IMG/VR virus record: IMGVR_UViG_3300036760_000319
Coordinates: 1 to 21,196 of that record
Strand: one strand, 5' to 3'
Source of the DNA: a virus
Length of the DNA stretch: 21,196 nt
The notes beneath the pieces were generated by a model. The model saw only the letters and a list, made by a program, of their open reading frames with translations. It had not been told where the DNA came from and searched no databases. Position numbers and translations under genes: made by a program. Below are positions 7,873 through 15,360 of this stretch, in pieces (the stretch's first letter is position 1; the number at the start of each line of letters is the position of its first letter).

Positions 7873-8903
7873 TAGATGCTCCTCACCGCCCTACTCCGGT
7901 AGTAGGCGTCTGTTGCCTGCTGCCGGAGGTCTTTCAGGCCAACGCCCTTCGCCTCAATAGCCCCTTCGCCCTGCCCGATGTTGCGCCCATAGCCAGCCTG
8001 CTCCTGCTCAAAGCGGGAGATGGCTTCTGCCAGGCATAGATCGGAGATGAGGCCGGGCGGGACATTCCGGGTGATAGGCGTCTCTTTGGCGTGGGCAGTC
8101 GCCGTAGTGCCACAAGCGCCGCGCACGACGGCCAACTGACGCTCGATGTAGACGATTGCATCCGTTAGGTGGGCGGCCAGCGCGGTGCCGTTGTAGGCCC
8201 GCTTCACTATCAGGTTGTTCCCGGCTACGGCGACAATGAACATCTCTTCAGCGTCCACCAGGATGATCTCACTAGAGTAAAAGGTTGTGCCCTCGTCCAC
8301 GGGGATAAGCGTATCGGCTGCATTGGCCCCCACATCGGCGCTCAGGAGGGAGGCGTTAGCCACCGCCGCTCTGCCGGTGACGAGCATCGCCTCATCATCA
8401 ATGAAGATGAGGTCTCCTATCCCCACCAGGGAAGCGTCGGGCACCACGAGGGCGGTCACGGCGTCATCGATGGCGGCCACCAAGTCGCCGACAACGGCGG
8501 TGTCCTGGCTGTAGCCCCAGATGCCTTCGATGAGGATGCTCAGTTGGCGGGTAGCATCCTGCTGAAAGCTATCATTGGAGGCCAGGTTGACCTCTAGGCG
8601 GGAGTATGGGGGGCTGTTGACCGGCTGGGGCACATAGTCCAGCATGGGCTCGCCGCCGGAGGTGACGGATTCGATGTCAAGGAGATCGGCGTCTAGGTAG
8701 AGGCGCAGAGAAGTATTGGCGAATGGCTGGGGCCATTCGTAGGCGCGGGTAGCGACGAGGGGGAAGAAATGCCGGTGAAGCAGGCGCTCTATCTGGCGCG
8801 AGGTCGAGGCCAGCAGGCGCGAGATCGCACTGTCTTTGTCTGGCCCTTTGAATCCGGCAGCAAGTTTGAACTGCTCTACTGTGCAGTAAGTAGGATACAA
8901 CAC
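7872..8903 (-). CDS. Head-tail connector with inserted beta modules
   Basis: The start is a GTG at 8903 with GGAGGG a few bases upstream. Residues 1-145 (CTVEQFKLAAGF, ISRLLASTSRQIERLL, AYEWPQP) and the helical C-terminus from 280 (SDLCLAEAISRFEQEQAGYG) match the helical head-tail adaptor family (HK97 gp6 / SPP1 gp15 type), which sits under the portal. At 343 residues it is about twice the usual length or more. The extra part, roughly 148-255, holds two successive beta modules: GDLIFIDDEAMLVTG and SSEIILVDAEEMFIVAVAGN followed by LIVKRAYNGTALAAH. A similar module occurs in the distal tail protein of this phage. Family call from helices and position; the module is seen directly. Confidence 0.75.
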   Translation of the reverse strand: MLYPTYCTVEQFKLAAGFKGPDKDSAISRLLASTSRQIERLLHRHFFPLVATRAYEWPQPFANTSLRLYLDADLLDIESVTSGGEPMLDYVPQPVNSPPYSRLEVNLASNDSFQQDATRQLSILIEGIWGYSQDTAVVGDLVAAIDDAVTALVVPDASLVGIGDLIFIDDEAMLVTGRAAVANASLLSADVGANAADTLIPVDEGTTFYSSEIILVDAEEMFIVAVAGNNLIVKRAYNGTALAAHLTDAIVYIERQLAVVRGACGTTATAHAKETPITRNVPPGLISDLCLAEAISRFEQEQAGYGRNIGQGEGAIEAKGVGLKDLRQQATDAYYRSRAVRSI

Positions 8904-8947
8904 CGTCTCCCTCCAATGCTTTCTTCTTCAGGATCGGGATTATTCGG

Positions 8948-9112
8948 TTAGAAGTTAGGCTGCCAGCCGCAGAAGGGACACCGCAGCGTTCCGCGTGGCC
9001 CCGTCTGCAAAGGCATACCGTCCAGGGGACAGGCTTGAGGCGGCTGTTGCTGCTCCGCCCGGCGCCTGTCCCTTGCTTCTTTCAGGATGTCGAGTAGCTG
9101 TCCCCAGGACAT
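8948..9112 (-). CDS. 54-residue zinc-ribbon-like protein
   Basis: This small gene starts with ATG at 9112, only 3 nt after the TAG of the upstream gene, and ends with TAA at 8948. The product begins MSWGQLLDILKEARDRRRAE, an amphipathic helix, and continues with a CPLDG (Cys29) and a CPFCGW (Cys45, Cys48) pair, the spacing of a small zinc-ribbon-like fold. It ends in QPNF. No strong Shine-Dalgarno is visible, so translation probably depends on coupling to the gene before it. The pattern of a short helix followed by CPxDG and CPFxGW recurs in small phage proteins near capsid and connector genes, to my recollection; its role is unknown to me. The reading frame and cysteine pattern are seen; metal binding is inferred. 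Confidence 0.72.
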   Translation of the reverse strand: MSWGQLLDILKEARDRRRAEQQQPPQACPLDGMPLQTGPRGTLRCPFCGWQPNF

Positions 9113-9115
9113 CGG

Positions 9116-9475
9116 CTACGTCGCCGAAGCGACCTTCAGAACGCCATTGTCGAAGTAGCAGGTCACACCGTCCTCCGGGTCAACCGTCGGGATGGCGGCG
9201 ATGAGGGCCAGCAGCGCAGCGTAGGCGACTGTAACCTGGTCTTCGCCGATGCTCTCGTCCACAACCTTGAGCACGCCACCATTGACTTCGATGGTCACGT
9301 CATCCGGCTCGGTGACAACGATGCTGTCGCCTTCGTTGACCAGGCCGGAGCCCACCGGAATGGTGATCTTCCGATTCGTACCATCAACGGTGAAAATCTC
9401 GTCGCCCGCCTCGTCGTAGAAGACGGCATTGCCATCGACCCACTTGAAGCTAACTTTCCAAGGCTTCGTCATCAT
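9116..9475 (-). CDS. Small head protein, possible head fibre or decoration protein
   Basis: This 119-residue acidic protein has an N-terminal beta part (VSFKWVDGNAVFYDEAGDEIFTVDGTNRKITIPVGSGL) and a C-terminal part with YAALLALIAAIPTVDPEDG and YFDNGVLKVAS. Such short proteins just after the capsid gene are often head fibres or decoration proteins, and the repeated 'NGVLKV' strands suggest a trimeric beta assembly, but I do not recognise the family with certainty. Two ATG codons are adjacent; AGGAGG lies 3 nt before the first (9475) and 6 nt before the second (9472), so the real start may be 9472. It overlaps nothing and is coupled to the 54-residue gene that follows. Confidence 0.6.
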   Translation of the reverse strand: MMTKPWKVSFKWVDGNAVFYDEAGDEIFTVDGTNRKITIPVGSGLVNEGDSIVVTEPDDVTIEVNGGVLKVVDESIGEDQVTVAYAALLALIAAIPTVDPEDGVTCYFDNGVLKVASAT

Positions 9476-9482
9476 GCGCCTC

Positions 9483-9920
9483 CTACACCGCCGAAGCCGG
9501 AAGGTTCTGCGGCGCCCGCTGCACCTTCAGGCCGTGGACGATGGCGACGCAGATGCCCGCGCCGTCGATGGTGCATTCCACCGAGTCGAACCCGTCCGAC
9601 AGACTATCGGCGGTGACGTGGATAACCGCGCAATCGAAGGCCGTGGTGTCCTTTTTGACCATCGCGTGATCACCGTCTAGCGGCCCATTGGCATCCTCGG
9701 TCTCATGCGTCCAGACACCGCCCACGCCGTTACCGGCGTAGTAGTCATTCAGCACGTCCAAATCTTGCTCATCGGCCCCGGCGATGCTCTCCTTGAGGCT
9801 GATGGCCTGCGCCCCGCCGTCCTCGTAGCAGACGAACGTGACGCCCTCCGCGTTCTTGAGGGACACGTGCTTGCCCGATGCCACGGGGATCACGTTTAGC
9901 TCTTTGCCCAGTGCTTGCAT
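9483..9920 (-). CDS. Unknown small virion protein downstream of capsid
   Basis: This 145-residue acidic protein begins MQALGKELNVIPVASGKHVSLKNAEGVTFVCYEDGGAQAISL. It has a central YYAGNGVGGVWTHETEDANGP and a late DSLSDGFDSVECTIDGAGICVAIVHGLKVQRAP. The alternation of short strands suggests a compact beta domain. The place directly after the major capsid gene, with its own strong GAGGAG site, suggests a protein needed in many copies, such as a capsid decoration protein. Some tail or head proteins in this position have the same GxDSVECTIDG-like strand, but I cannot name a family. Cysteines at three places give no obvious metal pattern. Confidence 0.55.
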   Translation of the reverse strand: MQALGKELNVIPVASGKHVSLKNAEGVTFVCYEDGGAQAISLKESIAGADEQDLDVLNDYYAGNGVGGVWTHETEDANGPLDGDHAMVKKDTTAFDCAVIHVTADSLSDGFDSVECTIDGAGICVAIVHGLKVQRAPQNLPASAV

Positions 9921-10015
9921 TGTTCTACTCTCCTCACCCTGCCAGGGTGTTAATGCTGGCTAGGGCACTAGGAGGCGGCAGGGGGTTTGGTGCCTACCGC
10001 CCCCGGATGTTGCTG
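9921..10015 (-). other. Structured spacer between capsid gene and next gene
   Basis: This 95-base gap is the longest inside the head operon apart from the portal leader. At 9935-9949 a perfect hairpin (CACCCT, 3-nt loop, AGGGTG) directly abuts the GAGGAG ribosome binding site at 9929-9934. Upstream, G5 at 9981-9985 and C5 at 10000-10004 could pair, with GGCGG and CCGCC as a competing choice. There is no U-tract, so it is not a normal terminator. Its most likely role would be RNA processing, stabilisation or tuning of translation; this is inference. Confidence 0.4.
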
Positions 10016-11317
10016 CTAGACGGTGCCCAGGCCCACGAAGGGGCTCAGGCTCGCGCCCGCGTTCCTCGGCGTGATGGCCGAGTTGAGCCAGCCACGACCG
10101 TCCACTCGTTCGGTGACGAGGTAGGCGGTCACGCCGCTGGAAAACCTGAAGTGCGGCGAGCTAGACTGGTACATGGTCTGCCTGTCCCCGATCAGGTAGT
10201 AGCCCAGGTCGAGGAAGCAGATGTCGTTCGGGTCGCCCAGGGTTGGCACCTTCTCCGTGAAGATGACCGGCCTGCCCAGGATGGTCACAGGCGGCCCCGC
10301 GGCACCGTTATTGAGCCAGACTGCCGAGCCCCCAAGCCCGACTTCCAAGCTCATCTGTGCAAGCGCCGGGAAGGTATCGATGCTGGCGACGAAGATGGCC
10401 CGCCCCAAAGAGGCGGGGAGCATCCGAGCGTACATCGCTACGATGTCGGCCCACTTGATCGTGGCCGCGGTGTCCCGCGTCACGGAAATGAGGGCCGGAC
10501 TGTTGAGCACGCCCTGGGGCTGCCCGACGCCGTTGCCTGTCAAGAAGGCGTAGTCCTCTTCAAAGGCTATCGCCTCCGGGAACATCGTGGAGAGGAACGT
10601 CTCGAAGGAGATGATGCTATCGGAGATAAGCTCGTTCGGAACCTCAGTGTAGGCCACGAGCTTCTTTGCCTGTAGCACCGCACGGCCAAACTTGGCCTCG
10701 CTGCCCTTGGCCTCCTGCCCTTCCTCACACCATGAGCAGACGACACCGCCATAGACGCCGCCGACATTCGTGGTGGAATCGATCAGAGGGAACGGAACGG
10801 TCAGGGACTCCATTGGGATGACCCTGGCCCGTGCCCGAACGATAGAGGCTTCGAGCGCGACCCTCAGCATCTCCGAGCGCAGGCTCTCAGGGATGAGGAA
10901 CCCGCCCTCGCTGGGGACGCCGCTGGAATAGGCCCGAATCTTGCGAACCCGCTCATCGGAATCGCGGTTCGGGTTCATGTGCCAGGTGGCCTTGAAGTAG
11001 TCCGCATGGCTCTCGAACAGGTTGTCTAGCTGGGCGCCGACGGCACGAGGGTTGTAACCTTTAGTGTCGACGGGCAAGTTCTGAGGCGTCAGGTTGGGGC
11101 GGTTGATGCCCTGTTCCTTGAGGAAAGCGGTCAACTGCTCCTGCACCTGCTCGCCCACGATCTTGGCGACTTCGCCCGCCTTGTTGGTGGCCTTGACGTA
11201 TTGGGCCAGGAAATCCTTGGTGGCTTCTGCGCTACCAAAGACCTCGCTGCGCCGCTTGTCATCGGCCAGAAGCTCGGCAAGCTCCTCCGGCTTTTCCGGG
11301 ATGACTAGTTTCTTCAT
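10016..11317 (-). CDS. Major capsid protein, HK97 fold
   Basis: This 433-residue protein has the order of an HK97-type capsid: a charged helical N-terminal region (residues 1-125) that acts as scaffold or delta domain, then EGGFLIPESLRSEMLRVALEASIVRARARVIPM and PLIDSTTNVGGVYGGV. The core follows, with KKLVAYTEVPNELISDS, EDYAFLTGNGVGQPQGVLNS, a helical stretch and GPPVTILGRPVIFTEKVPTLGDPNDICFLDLGYYLIGDRQ. The ending GVTAYLVTERVDGRGW is also usual. The protease directly upstream probably removes the delta domain near residue 125-135, just before the GGFLIPE segment, though no exact cut site can be read. AGGAGGAAACA precedes the ATG. Confidence 0.94.
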   Translation of the reverse strand: MKKLVIPEKPEELAELLADDKRRSEVFGSAEATKDFLAQYVKATNKAGEVAKIVGEQVQEQLTAFLKEQGINRPNLTPQNLPVDTKGYNPRAVGAQLDNLFESHADYFKATWHMNPNRDSDERVRKIRAYSSGVPSEGGFLIPESLRSEMLRVALEASIVRARARVIPMESLTVPFPLIDSTTNVGGVYGGVVCSWCEEGQEAKGSEAKFGRAVLQAKKLVAYTEVPNELISDSIISFETFLSTMFPEAIAFEEDYAFLTGNGVGQPQGVLNSPALISVTRDTAATIKWADIVAMYARMLPASLGRAIFVASIDTFPALAQMSLEVGLGGSAVWLNNGAAGPPVTILGRPVIFTEKVPTLGDPNDICFLDLGYYLIGDRQTMYQSSSPHFRFSSGVTAYLVTERVDGRGWLNSAITPRNAGASLSPFVGLGTV

Positions 11318-11326
11318 TGTTTCCTC

Positions 11327-12148
11327 CTAGAGGACTGCCTCTTCAAAGGCTTCCTCGAATAAGGCAGCCCAATCGACGGGCTCCTCTTCCTTTTCGTCTT
11401 CTGGTGCCTGCATCCTTGCCAGCAATGCCGCCGGGACATTCTTGAACCGGCTCAAGTCGAACGAGTTACTGATTTGGCCCTCGCCGTCGCCCACCTCATC
11501 AGCCAGGCCGATGGCTACGGCCTCTTCCGCGCCGTACCAGGATTCAGCGGTCATCCGCTCTTTCCATTCATCCTGCGTACCGCCCGCCTTCTCTGCGTAC
11601 ACGTCGGCGATATTCGCTGTCAGCATGTCGAGCAGGTCACCCATCTTGCGGTGATCTTCAGCGTTGCCAATAGTGAGCCCCTGAGCAGGGTGGATCATGA
11701 TATAGGTGTGAGGCGCCATGATCACCTTATCGCCCGCCATTGCCACAACTGAGGCGGCTGAGGCGGCCAGGCCGTCCACACGGGACACGATCTCAGCGCG
11801 GGCCTGCTTCAACGCCGTATAGATCGTGATTCCCTCAAATATATCCCCGCCGGGACTGTTGATGTGAAGGTTGATCCGGCGAGCCTTGATGCTCTTGAGA
11901 TCACGGATGAAGTCGCCCGCCATGACGCCAAAGCCGCCGATCTCATCCAGGAGATAGATGTCGGCTTCGGCCTCGGTTCGGTTTTTCACTTCGTACCAGG
12001 ACTTCACGCTATTCTGCTCCCACTGGCTCTGGCAGACGGCATAACGCTGGCCGCTCTTGGGGTATTCCCGCCTCATCATGTCTGAGCTCATGCAGCGCTC
12101 GATGAAATCATTCTTGTCCTCGCCTTTACGAGGTTTTGGTAGCGGCAT
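11327..12148 (-). CDS. Head maturation protease, ClpP-type (S14)
   Basis: This 273-residue protein has an N-terminal extension of about 45 residues (KGEDKNDFIERCM, YPKSGQRYAVCQSQWEQ) shared by many phage head proteins, followed by a ClpP fold. The motif DGLAASAASVVAMAG gives the nucleophile Ser130 (aligned with the Ser of GxAAS in ClpP), and YIMIHPAQG gives His153. The third residue is not certain because phage members vary in the region MTAESWYGAEEAVAIGLADEV. It cuts scaffold and capsid delta domains during head maturation. It ends in an acidic tail with EDEKEEEP and is followed after a few bases by the capsid gene. A GAGG lies 8 nt before the ATG. Confidence 0.92.
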   Translation of the reverse strand: MPLPKPRKGEDKNDFIERCMSSDMMRREYPKSGQRYAVCQSQWEQNSVKSWYEVKNRTEAEADIYLLDEIGGFGVMAGDFIRDLKSIKARRINLHINSPGGDIFEGITIYTALKQARAEIVSRVDGLAASAASVVAMAGDKVIMAPHTYIMIHPAQGLTIGNAEDHRKMGDLLDMLTANIADVYAEKAGGTQDEWKERMTAESWYGAEEAVAIGLADEVGDGEGQISNSFDLSRFKNVPAALLARMQAPEDEKEEEPVDWAALFEEAFEEAVL

Positions 12149-12177
12149 GGTTCTGCCTCGCTTCTATCTTAGCGCAG

Positions 12178-12402
12178 TTATTTCTCGCAACGCAAGCGTT
12201 CGCCTGATTTGGACTGTTCTGTTGCGTCAATCAGTCGGTCGAGCTTCTCGCCGATAGCGCCCAATGCCCCCATGATGCTGCCCAGGTGATTGTTGACTAT
12301 GCTCGTCCCCAGGGCGAGCAGCTTGTACATGACCAGCAAGGTCAGCGCAGCCACGCCGACGGCGCCGCCCTGTATTACAACCTGGATCACGTTTGCGTCC
12401 AC
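12178..12402 (-). CDS. Small single-helix membrane protein
   Basis: This 74-residue protein starts with GTG at 12402; an AGGAGG is provided by the last codons of the MuF-like gene (GAG GAG GAT TAG), so the start is well supported. One hydrophobic helix spans residues about 8-30 (VIQGGAVGVAALTLLVMYKLLALG), followed by an amphipathic, polar tail (LGAIGEKLDRLIDATEQSKSGE). This is the shape of small phage membrane proteins that lie between portal and protease genes or of type III holins, but no lysin gene is beside it in the window. I cannot assign a function. Confidence 0.7.
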   Translation of the reverse strand: MDANVIQVVIQGGAVGVAALTLLVMYKLLALGTSIVNNHLGSIMGALGAIGEKLDRLIDATEQSKSGERLRCEK

Positions 12403-12405
12403 CAG

Positions 12406-12975
12406 CTAATCCTCCTCATGGAGCGCCGCCGTCCGGTAAACGACGTTGCAGCGGCAGTTCGGATGGGCGGGGCTCGCCTTATCGCCGGAAGGGAAGGCGT
12501 CATCAATGGGCAGCCACTCGCCGGTATCGTTCTCGCTACAGATGTCGCAGGCATCACCGGCGCCTAGCTGCCACTTCTTTTCGTCCCGGCCCTGGTGGAC
12601 GGCAGCCTGCCTGCTGCCCTCGCCGAGGCTCTTGGCGATCTCAGTGCGAGCGATGGTCTCTGCTCGCCGGGCGCTGAAGGTGTCGCCGTCCGTGATGGCC
12701 TTCTTTAGCTCCTGCACCGTCCGGCCATCCTGGATCGTCTGGGCCACCAGGGAGCGAACGCGCTCAACCGTGGTATCCTTGATGCCCTGGATCAGGTCGG
12801 CGCAACGAGTCTCTGCCCACTCGACCGCTCGGAGATGGGCCTGGCTCTGGGGTAGCCCTTCCATAACCAGCACAGCCTCGAATAATGTTTCCAATTCGAC
12901 CTGAGCATCGGCGCCATAGAGGTCGGCCCAGTCGCGCCGGTCGAAATAGCTGTCGACGTCATTCGGATTGATCAA
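12406..12975 (-). CDS. MuF-like head morphogenesis protein
   Basis: This 189-residue protein starts with TTG at 12975, with GAGGAG four bases upstream, inside the last codons of the portal gene (17-nt overlap). The C-terminal half carries the phage Mu gpF signature: RRAETIARTEIAKSLGEGSRQA (residues 103-124), then CDIC (143-146), FPSGD (161-165) and AHPNCRC (170-176). Cys143, Cys146, His171, Cys174 and Cys176 form the usual conserved Cys/His cluster. The N-terminal part is shorter than in Mu gpF or SPP1 gp7, which bind the portal and are packaged with the DNA. The portal-MuF-protease-capsid order is standard. Confidence 0.87.
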   Translation of the reverse strand: MINPNDVDSYFDRRDWADLYGADAQVELETLFEAVLVMEGLPQSQAHLRAVEWAETRCADLIQGIKDTTVERVRSLVAQTIQDGRTVQELKKAITDGDTFSARRAETIARTEIAKSLGEGSRQAAVHQGRDEKKWQLGAGDACDICSENDTGEWLPIDDAFPSGDKASPAHPNCRCNVVYRTAALHEED

Positions 12976-14329
12976 GATGCTCCTCTAGCGCGATGCGCTC
13001 AGCATCCAGTCGGTCGGCCCAGGAAGCCTCGATTTGGCGCTCAGAGGCCGCTACGGGGTCTTTTTCCTTGTTCACCATGTTCGGATAGCGCCCTCGCGGA
13101 TTAGGTGGGCCTGACGCCTGCTGTGAGGGCCGACTGATGGGCTGCACAGTGACGGGCAGGGCTCCCGTGTGGCTGATTTCCGGCAACCCCAAAACGGCCA
13201 GCGACTCGATAGGGTCGAAACCGGCACGCACGAGTGCAGCGACCGCCTCTACCTTGGCGCTCATCTCCGTGACGGCCTGCGCCTTGTCTTTGGGCGTTGG
13301 GTCTTCATAATCGAAGTAGAGGCCCTTGCCGCTGCTGCCGAATAGGGGCAGGAGCTTCTCATTGAGGGCCTGCTTGATGCGTTCTAGCCGGGGCCGGATG
13401 CACCAGCGGGCGAATACGACCTCTGCCGCTTCTGCGTTGGCCCTGTTTACGTCGGTTGTGGTGCCCAGGAGGGGCTTCGGGAACGCGAATGCCTCCCGGA
13501 TGATCTCGCGGTTGGTCTCTCGCAGGAGAGCAAACTGCATATCCCGCTGGGTGTACTTTCGGTCTACCCAGGTGGCTTGCTCCAAGATGGCGACGCGGTG
13601 GGCATTCTCGATGCCCTGGTGCTGCTCCTTCCACCGGAGGCACATCTCATTAAATTCATCGTCGGTGAGGCGCTTGTCCACCTGAACGATCCCACCCGGC
13701 TCCGCGCTATTCATGAAGAAATTGCGGTTCCAAGCCGCGCTGAAACGCTCGGCGTCGATGTCCGTCAGGATGGCCTGCACCGGCCCCATGCCTCTATAAG
13801 GGTCTAGCGGGCTGGGTGTCTTAAGGAAGATGACCTCATCGAGCCTGAAGGGGACGGGCTCGGCGCCGCCCCGGTAGAGATAGCCGCTGATGAACTCTGT
13901 TGGGTGAGGCACCGGCGCCATCTTGTCGGGTCGGATGGGCCAGATTTCGAGGGGAGGCCCGAAGCCCGCGTTGGAGCGGGCAAGCAGCCACCAAGCCTCG
14001 CCCACGAGGTCTAGGTGCTGCATGAAGGTTTCCACGAAATCGCTATTTGTCATGAAGGGATTGGGGCGATCCCAGAGGTCTTTCGCAGGATGGGCCAGCA
14101 CCTCGACAGGATCACCATCCCGCACGGCCCGGTAGAGGTGCCAGTTGATCGAGGCCGTACTGTTGGCGAGCCGGTTGACGATGGCGAAGAGGGTGCCCAC
14201 GGAACCGTACGTCCTGAGCAGGCCCTCAATGTTGGTGGTAGTCCCAGCCAGGCCGGACAGCCCAAAGCCGAGGCCCTGGGTATAGCGGATCGGTGACTTG
14301 TTGAAGAGAGTTCGGAGAAAACTTCTCAT
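12959..14329 (-). CDS. Portal protein, HK97 family
   Basis: This 456-residue protein has the features of HK97-type portals. The N-terminal part is short and basic, followed by VGTLFAIVNRLANSTASINWHLYR. HPAKDLWDRPNPFMTNSDFVETFMQHLDLVGEAWW covers the clip and stem entry, with LEIWPIRPDKMAPVPHP after it. LDEVIFLKTPSPLDPYRGMGPVQAI lies in the wing, and SAEPGGIVQVDKRLTDDEFNEMCLRWKEQH and AFAFPKPLLGTTTDVNRANAEAA follow. The C-terminal 50 residues are proline- and charge-rich and overlap the MuF gene. It forms the dodecameric ring through which DNA enters and leaves. TAGGAGACTATCAAC precedes the ATG, and a promoter-like element lies just upstream. Confidence 0.94.
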   Translation of the reverse strand: MRSFLRTLFNKSPIRYTQGLGFGLSGLAGTTTNIEGLLRTYGSVGTLFAIVNRLANSTASINWHLYRAVRDGDPVEVLAHPAKDLWDRPNPFMTNSDFVETFMQHLDLVGEAWWLLARSNAGFGPPLEIWPIRPDKMAPVPHPTEFISGYLYRGGAEPVPFRLDEVIFLKTPSPLDPYRGMGPVQAILTDIDAERFSAAWNRNFFMNSAEPGGIVQVDKRLTDDEFNEMCLRWKEQHQGIENAHRVAILEQATWVDRKYTQRDMQFALLRETNREIIREAFAFPKPLLGTTTDVNRANAEAAEVVFARWCIRPRLERIKQALNEKLLPLFGSSGKGLYFDYEDPTPKDKAQAVTEMSAKVEAVAALVRAGFDPIESLAVLGLPEISHTGALPVTVQPISRPSQQASGPPNPRGRYPNMVNKEKDPVAASERQIEASWADRLDAERIALEEHLDQSE

Positions 14330-14349
14330 GTTGATAGTCTCCTAATCAA

Positions 14350-14379
14350 AGAATAAGGGGTCGAAGCCCCCAGAGTCAA
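14350..14379 (-). promoter_or_regulatory. Candidate promoter for the portal operon
   Basis: On the minus strand TTGACT (14374-14379) is followed after 18 bases by TATTCT (14350-14355), with the expected start near 14343 and a leader of about 14 bases to the portal ATG. The spacer also contains GGGG and CCCC arms (small loop with a UUC-type turn) followed by T-rich sequence, so it may also act as a weak terminator for the winged-helix gene upstream. Both readings rest only on sequence pattern. Confidence 0.45.
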
Positions 14380-14397
14380 GGCATGGGCTGATTTGAC

Positions 14398-15351
14398 CTA
14401 GTCGTTCCTGCCCAGCATCCTGTCCCTAGCGGCCTTGTCTTGTACGATTGTGCGATAGGCGACTTTGAAATAGCCCAACGTCGTGCCTTCCTCGTCGTTT
14501 CGATGCTCCCAAAAGTGGGTCACAACGGACAGAAGCTCGTCAATCGGGGCCTGTCGGAGCAGGTTCTTGACGATTCCTACGTCCTTTCCGGTCACTACGT
14601 CATACGATTGGCGCATCTCGCGTTCGTATAATCTCTGCCAGTGCCTCAAGAAGCGGTCAATCGGCCCGTCGTATGGCTTGTAGTCATTCTTAAGGCTGGC
14701 CACCAGGAAGCCAGCGGGGTGCCGTATTAGCTGGCCGCCAAGCTGACGGCGCCGTAGGTCTTCTAGGTGGAAGGCCACTGCCTCCGGCGGATAGCTGGCC
14801 ACCATCTCCGGCTCTATCCCTAGCTCCGCCAAGACTGCCGCCTGATCTCTCTCGTCAGAAAGTCTGAGAGCGTCCGCAGACGCTTCAGCAGCATTGGAAA
14901 GATTAGAAGGTTGTGTAAGTGGTACGTTAGTACCACTGGGAGTATACTGCCCCATCTCCTGGGGGTCGCGGAAGGTATAAGTTTTGGGGGTCATGGAAAT
15001 AGCTTCGTCCTTGAATCTAATTCTGTAGGATGAGGCCAGTTGCTTGACCCCGCCTTCCCGCTTCCAACGCTGCTCCCGTATGACAAAGCCCTTCATCACT
15101 AGCTCGCGGGTGCCCGCCTCTACCGTATTCTGGCAGAGATTGGACACCTTGATCAGCCAGCCGATACTGATGGGCTCGCCATTTGGATCGGCCCGGCTGT
15201 TCAGTGTTCGCTCAGCGATGAAGTAGAGCAGCTTGAAAGCGGTGGGCTTGACGTGGTGGGCTGCCTCATGCATCAAGTGGACGGGGATTGCCGTCCACGG
15301 TTGGCGCGATACGCCTTCAAAGCAGTAGCCTGTCTCAAGGTCTTCGGTCAT
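14398..15351 (-). CDS. Winged-helix, replication-initiator-like protein
   Basis: This 317-residue protein has an N-terminal winged-helix domain at about 35-112: KPTAFKLLYFIAERTLNS as first helices, ISIGWLIKVSNLCQNTVEAGTRELVMKGFVIREQR as recognition helix and wing. A low-complexity linker (130-170) follows. The segment LGIEPEMVASYPPEAVAFHLEDL...IRHPAGFLVASLKND (176-222) is the pattern found in phage and plasmid replication initiators and replisome organisers. The C-terminal helices (233-305) resemble a DnaD-like tail, without a clear signature. Such proteins recruit helicase at the origin. It is unusual to find one between terminase and portal. AGGAGG lies upstream of the ATG, 9 bases after the stop of the zinc-finger gene. 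A transcription regulator is the alternative. Confidence 0.62.
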   Translation of the reverse strand: MTEDLETGYCFEGVSRQPWTAIPVHLMHEAAHHVKPTAFKLLYFIAERTLNSRADPNGEPISIGWLIKVSNLCQNTVEAGTRELVMKGFVIREQRWKREGGVKQLASSYRIRFKDEAISMTPKTYTFRDPQEMGQYTPSGTNVPLTQPSNLSNAAEASADALRLSDERDQAAVLAELGIEPEMVASYPPEAVAFHLEDLRRRQLGGQLIRHPAGFLVASLKNDYKPYDGPIDRFLRHWQRLYEREMRQSYDVVTGKDVGIVKNLLRQAPIDELLSVVTHFWEHRNDEEGTTLGYFKVAYRTIVQDKAARDRMLGRND

Positions 15352-15360
15352 TTCAGCCTC

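Noticed and set aside
9878-10675. 265-codon plus-strand frame opposite the capsid gene
   Set aside because: Arginine-, glycine- and proline-rich antisense product with no domain; the capsid frame is unmistakable.
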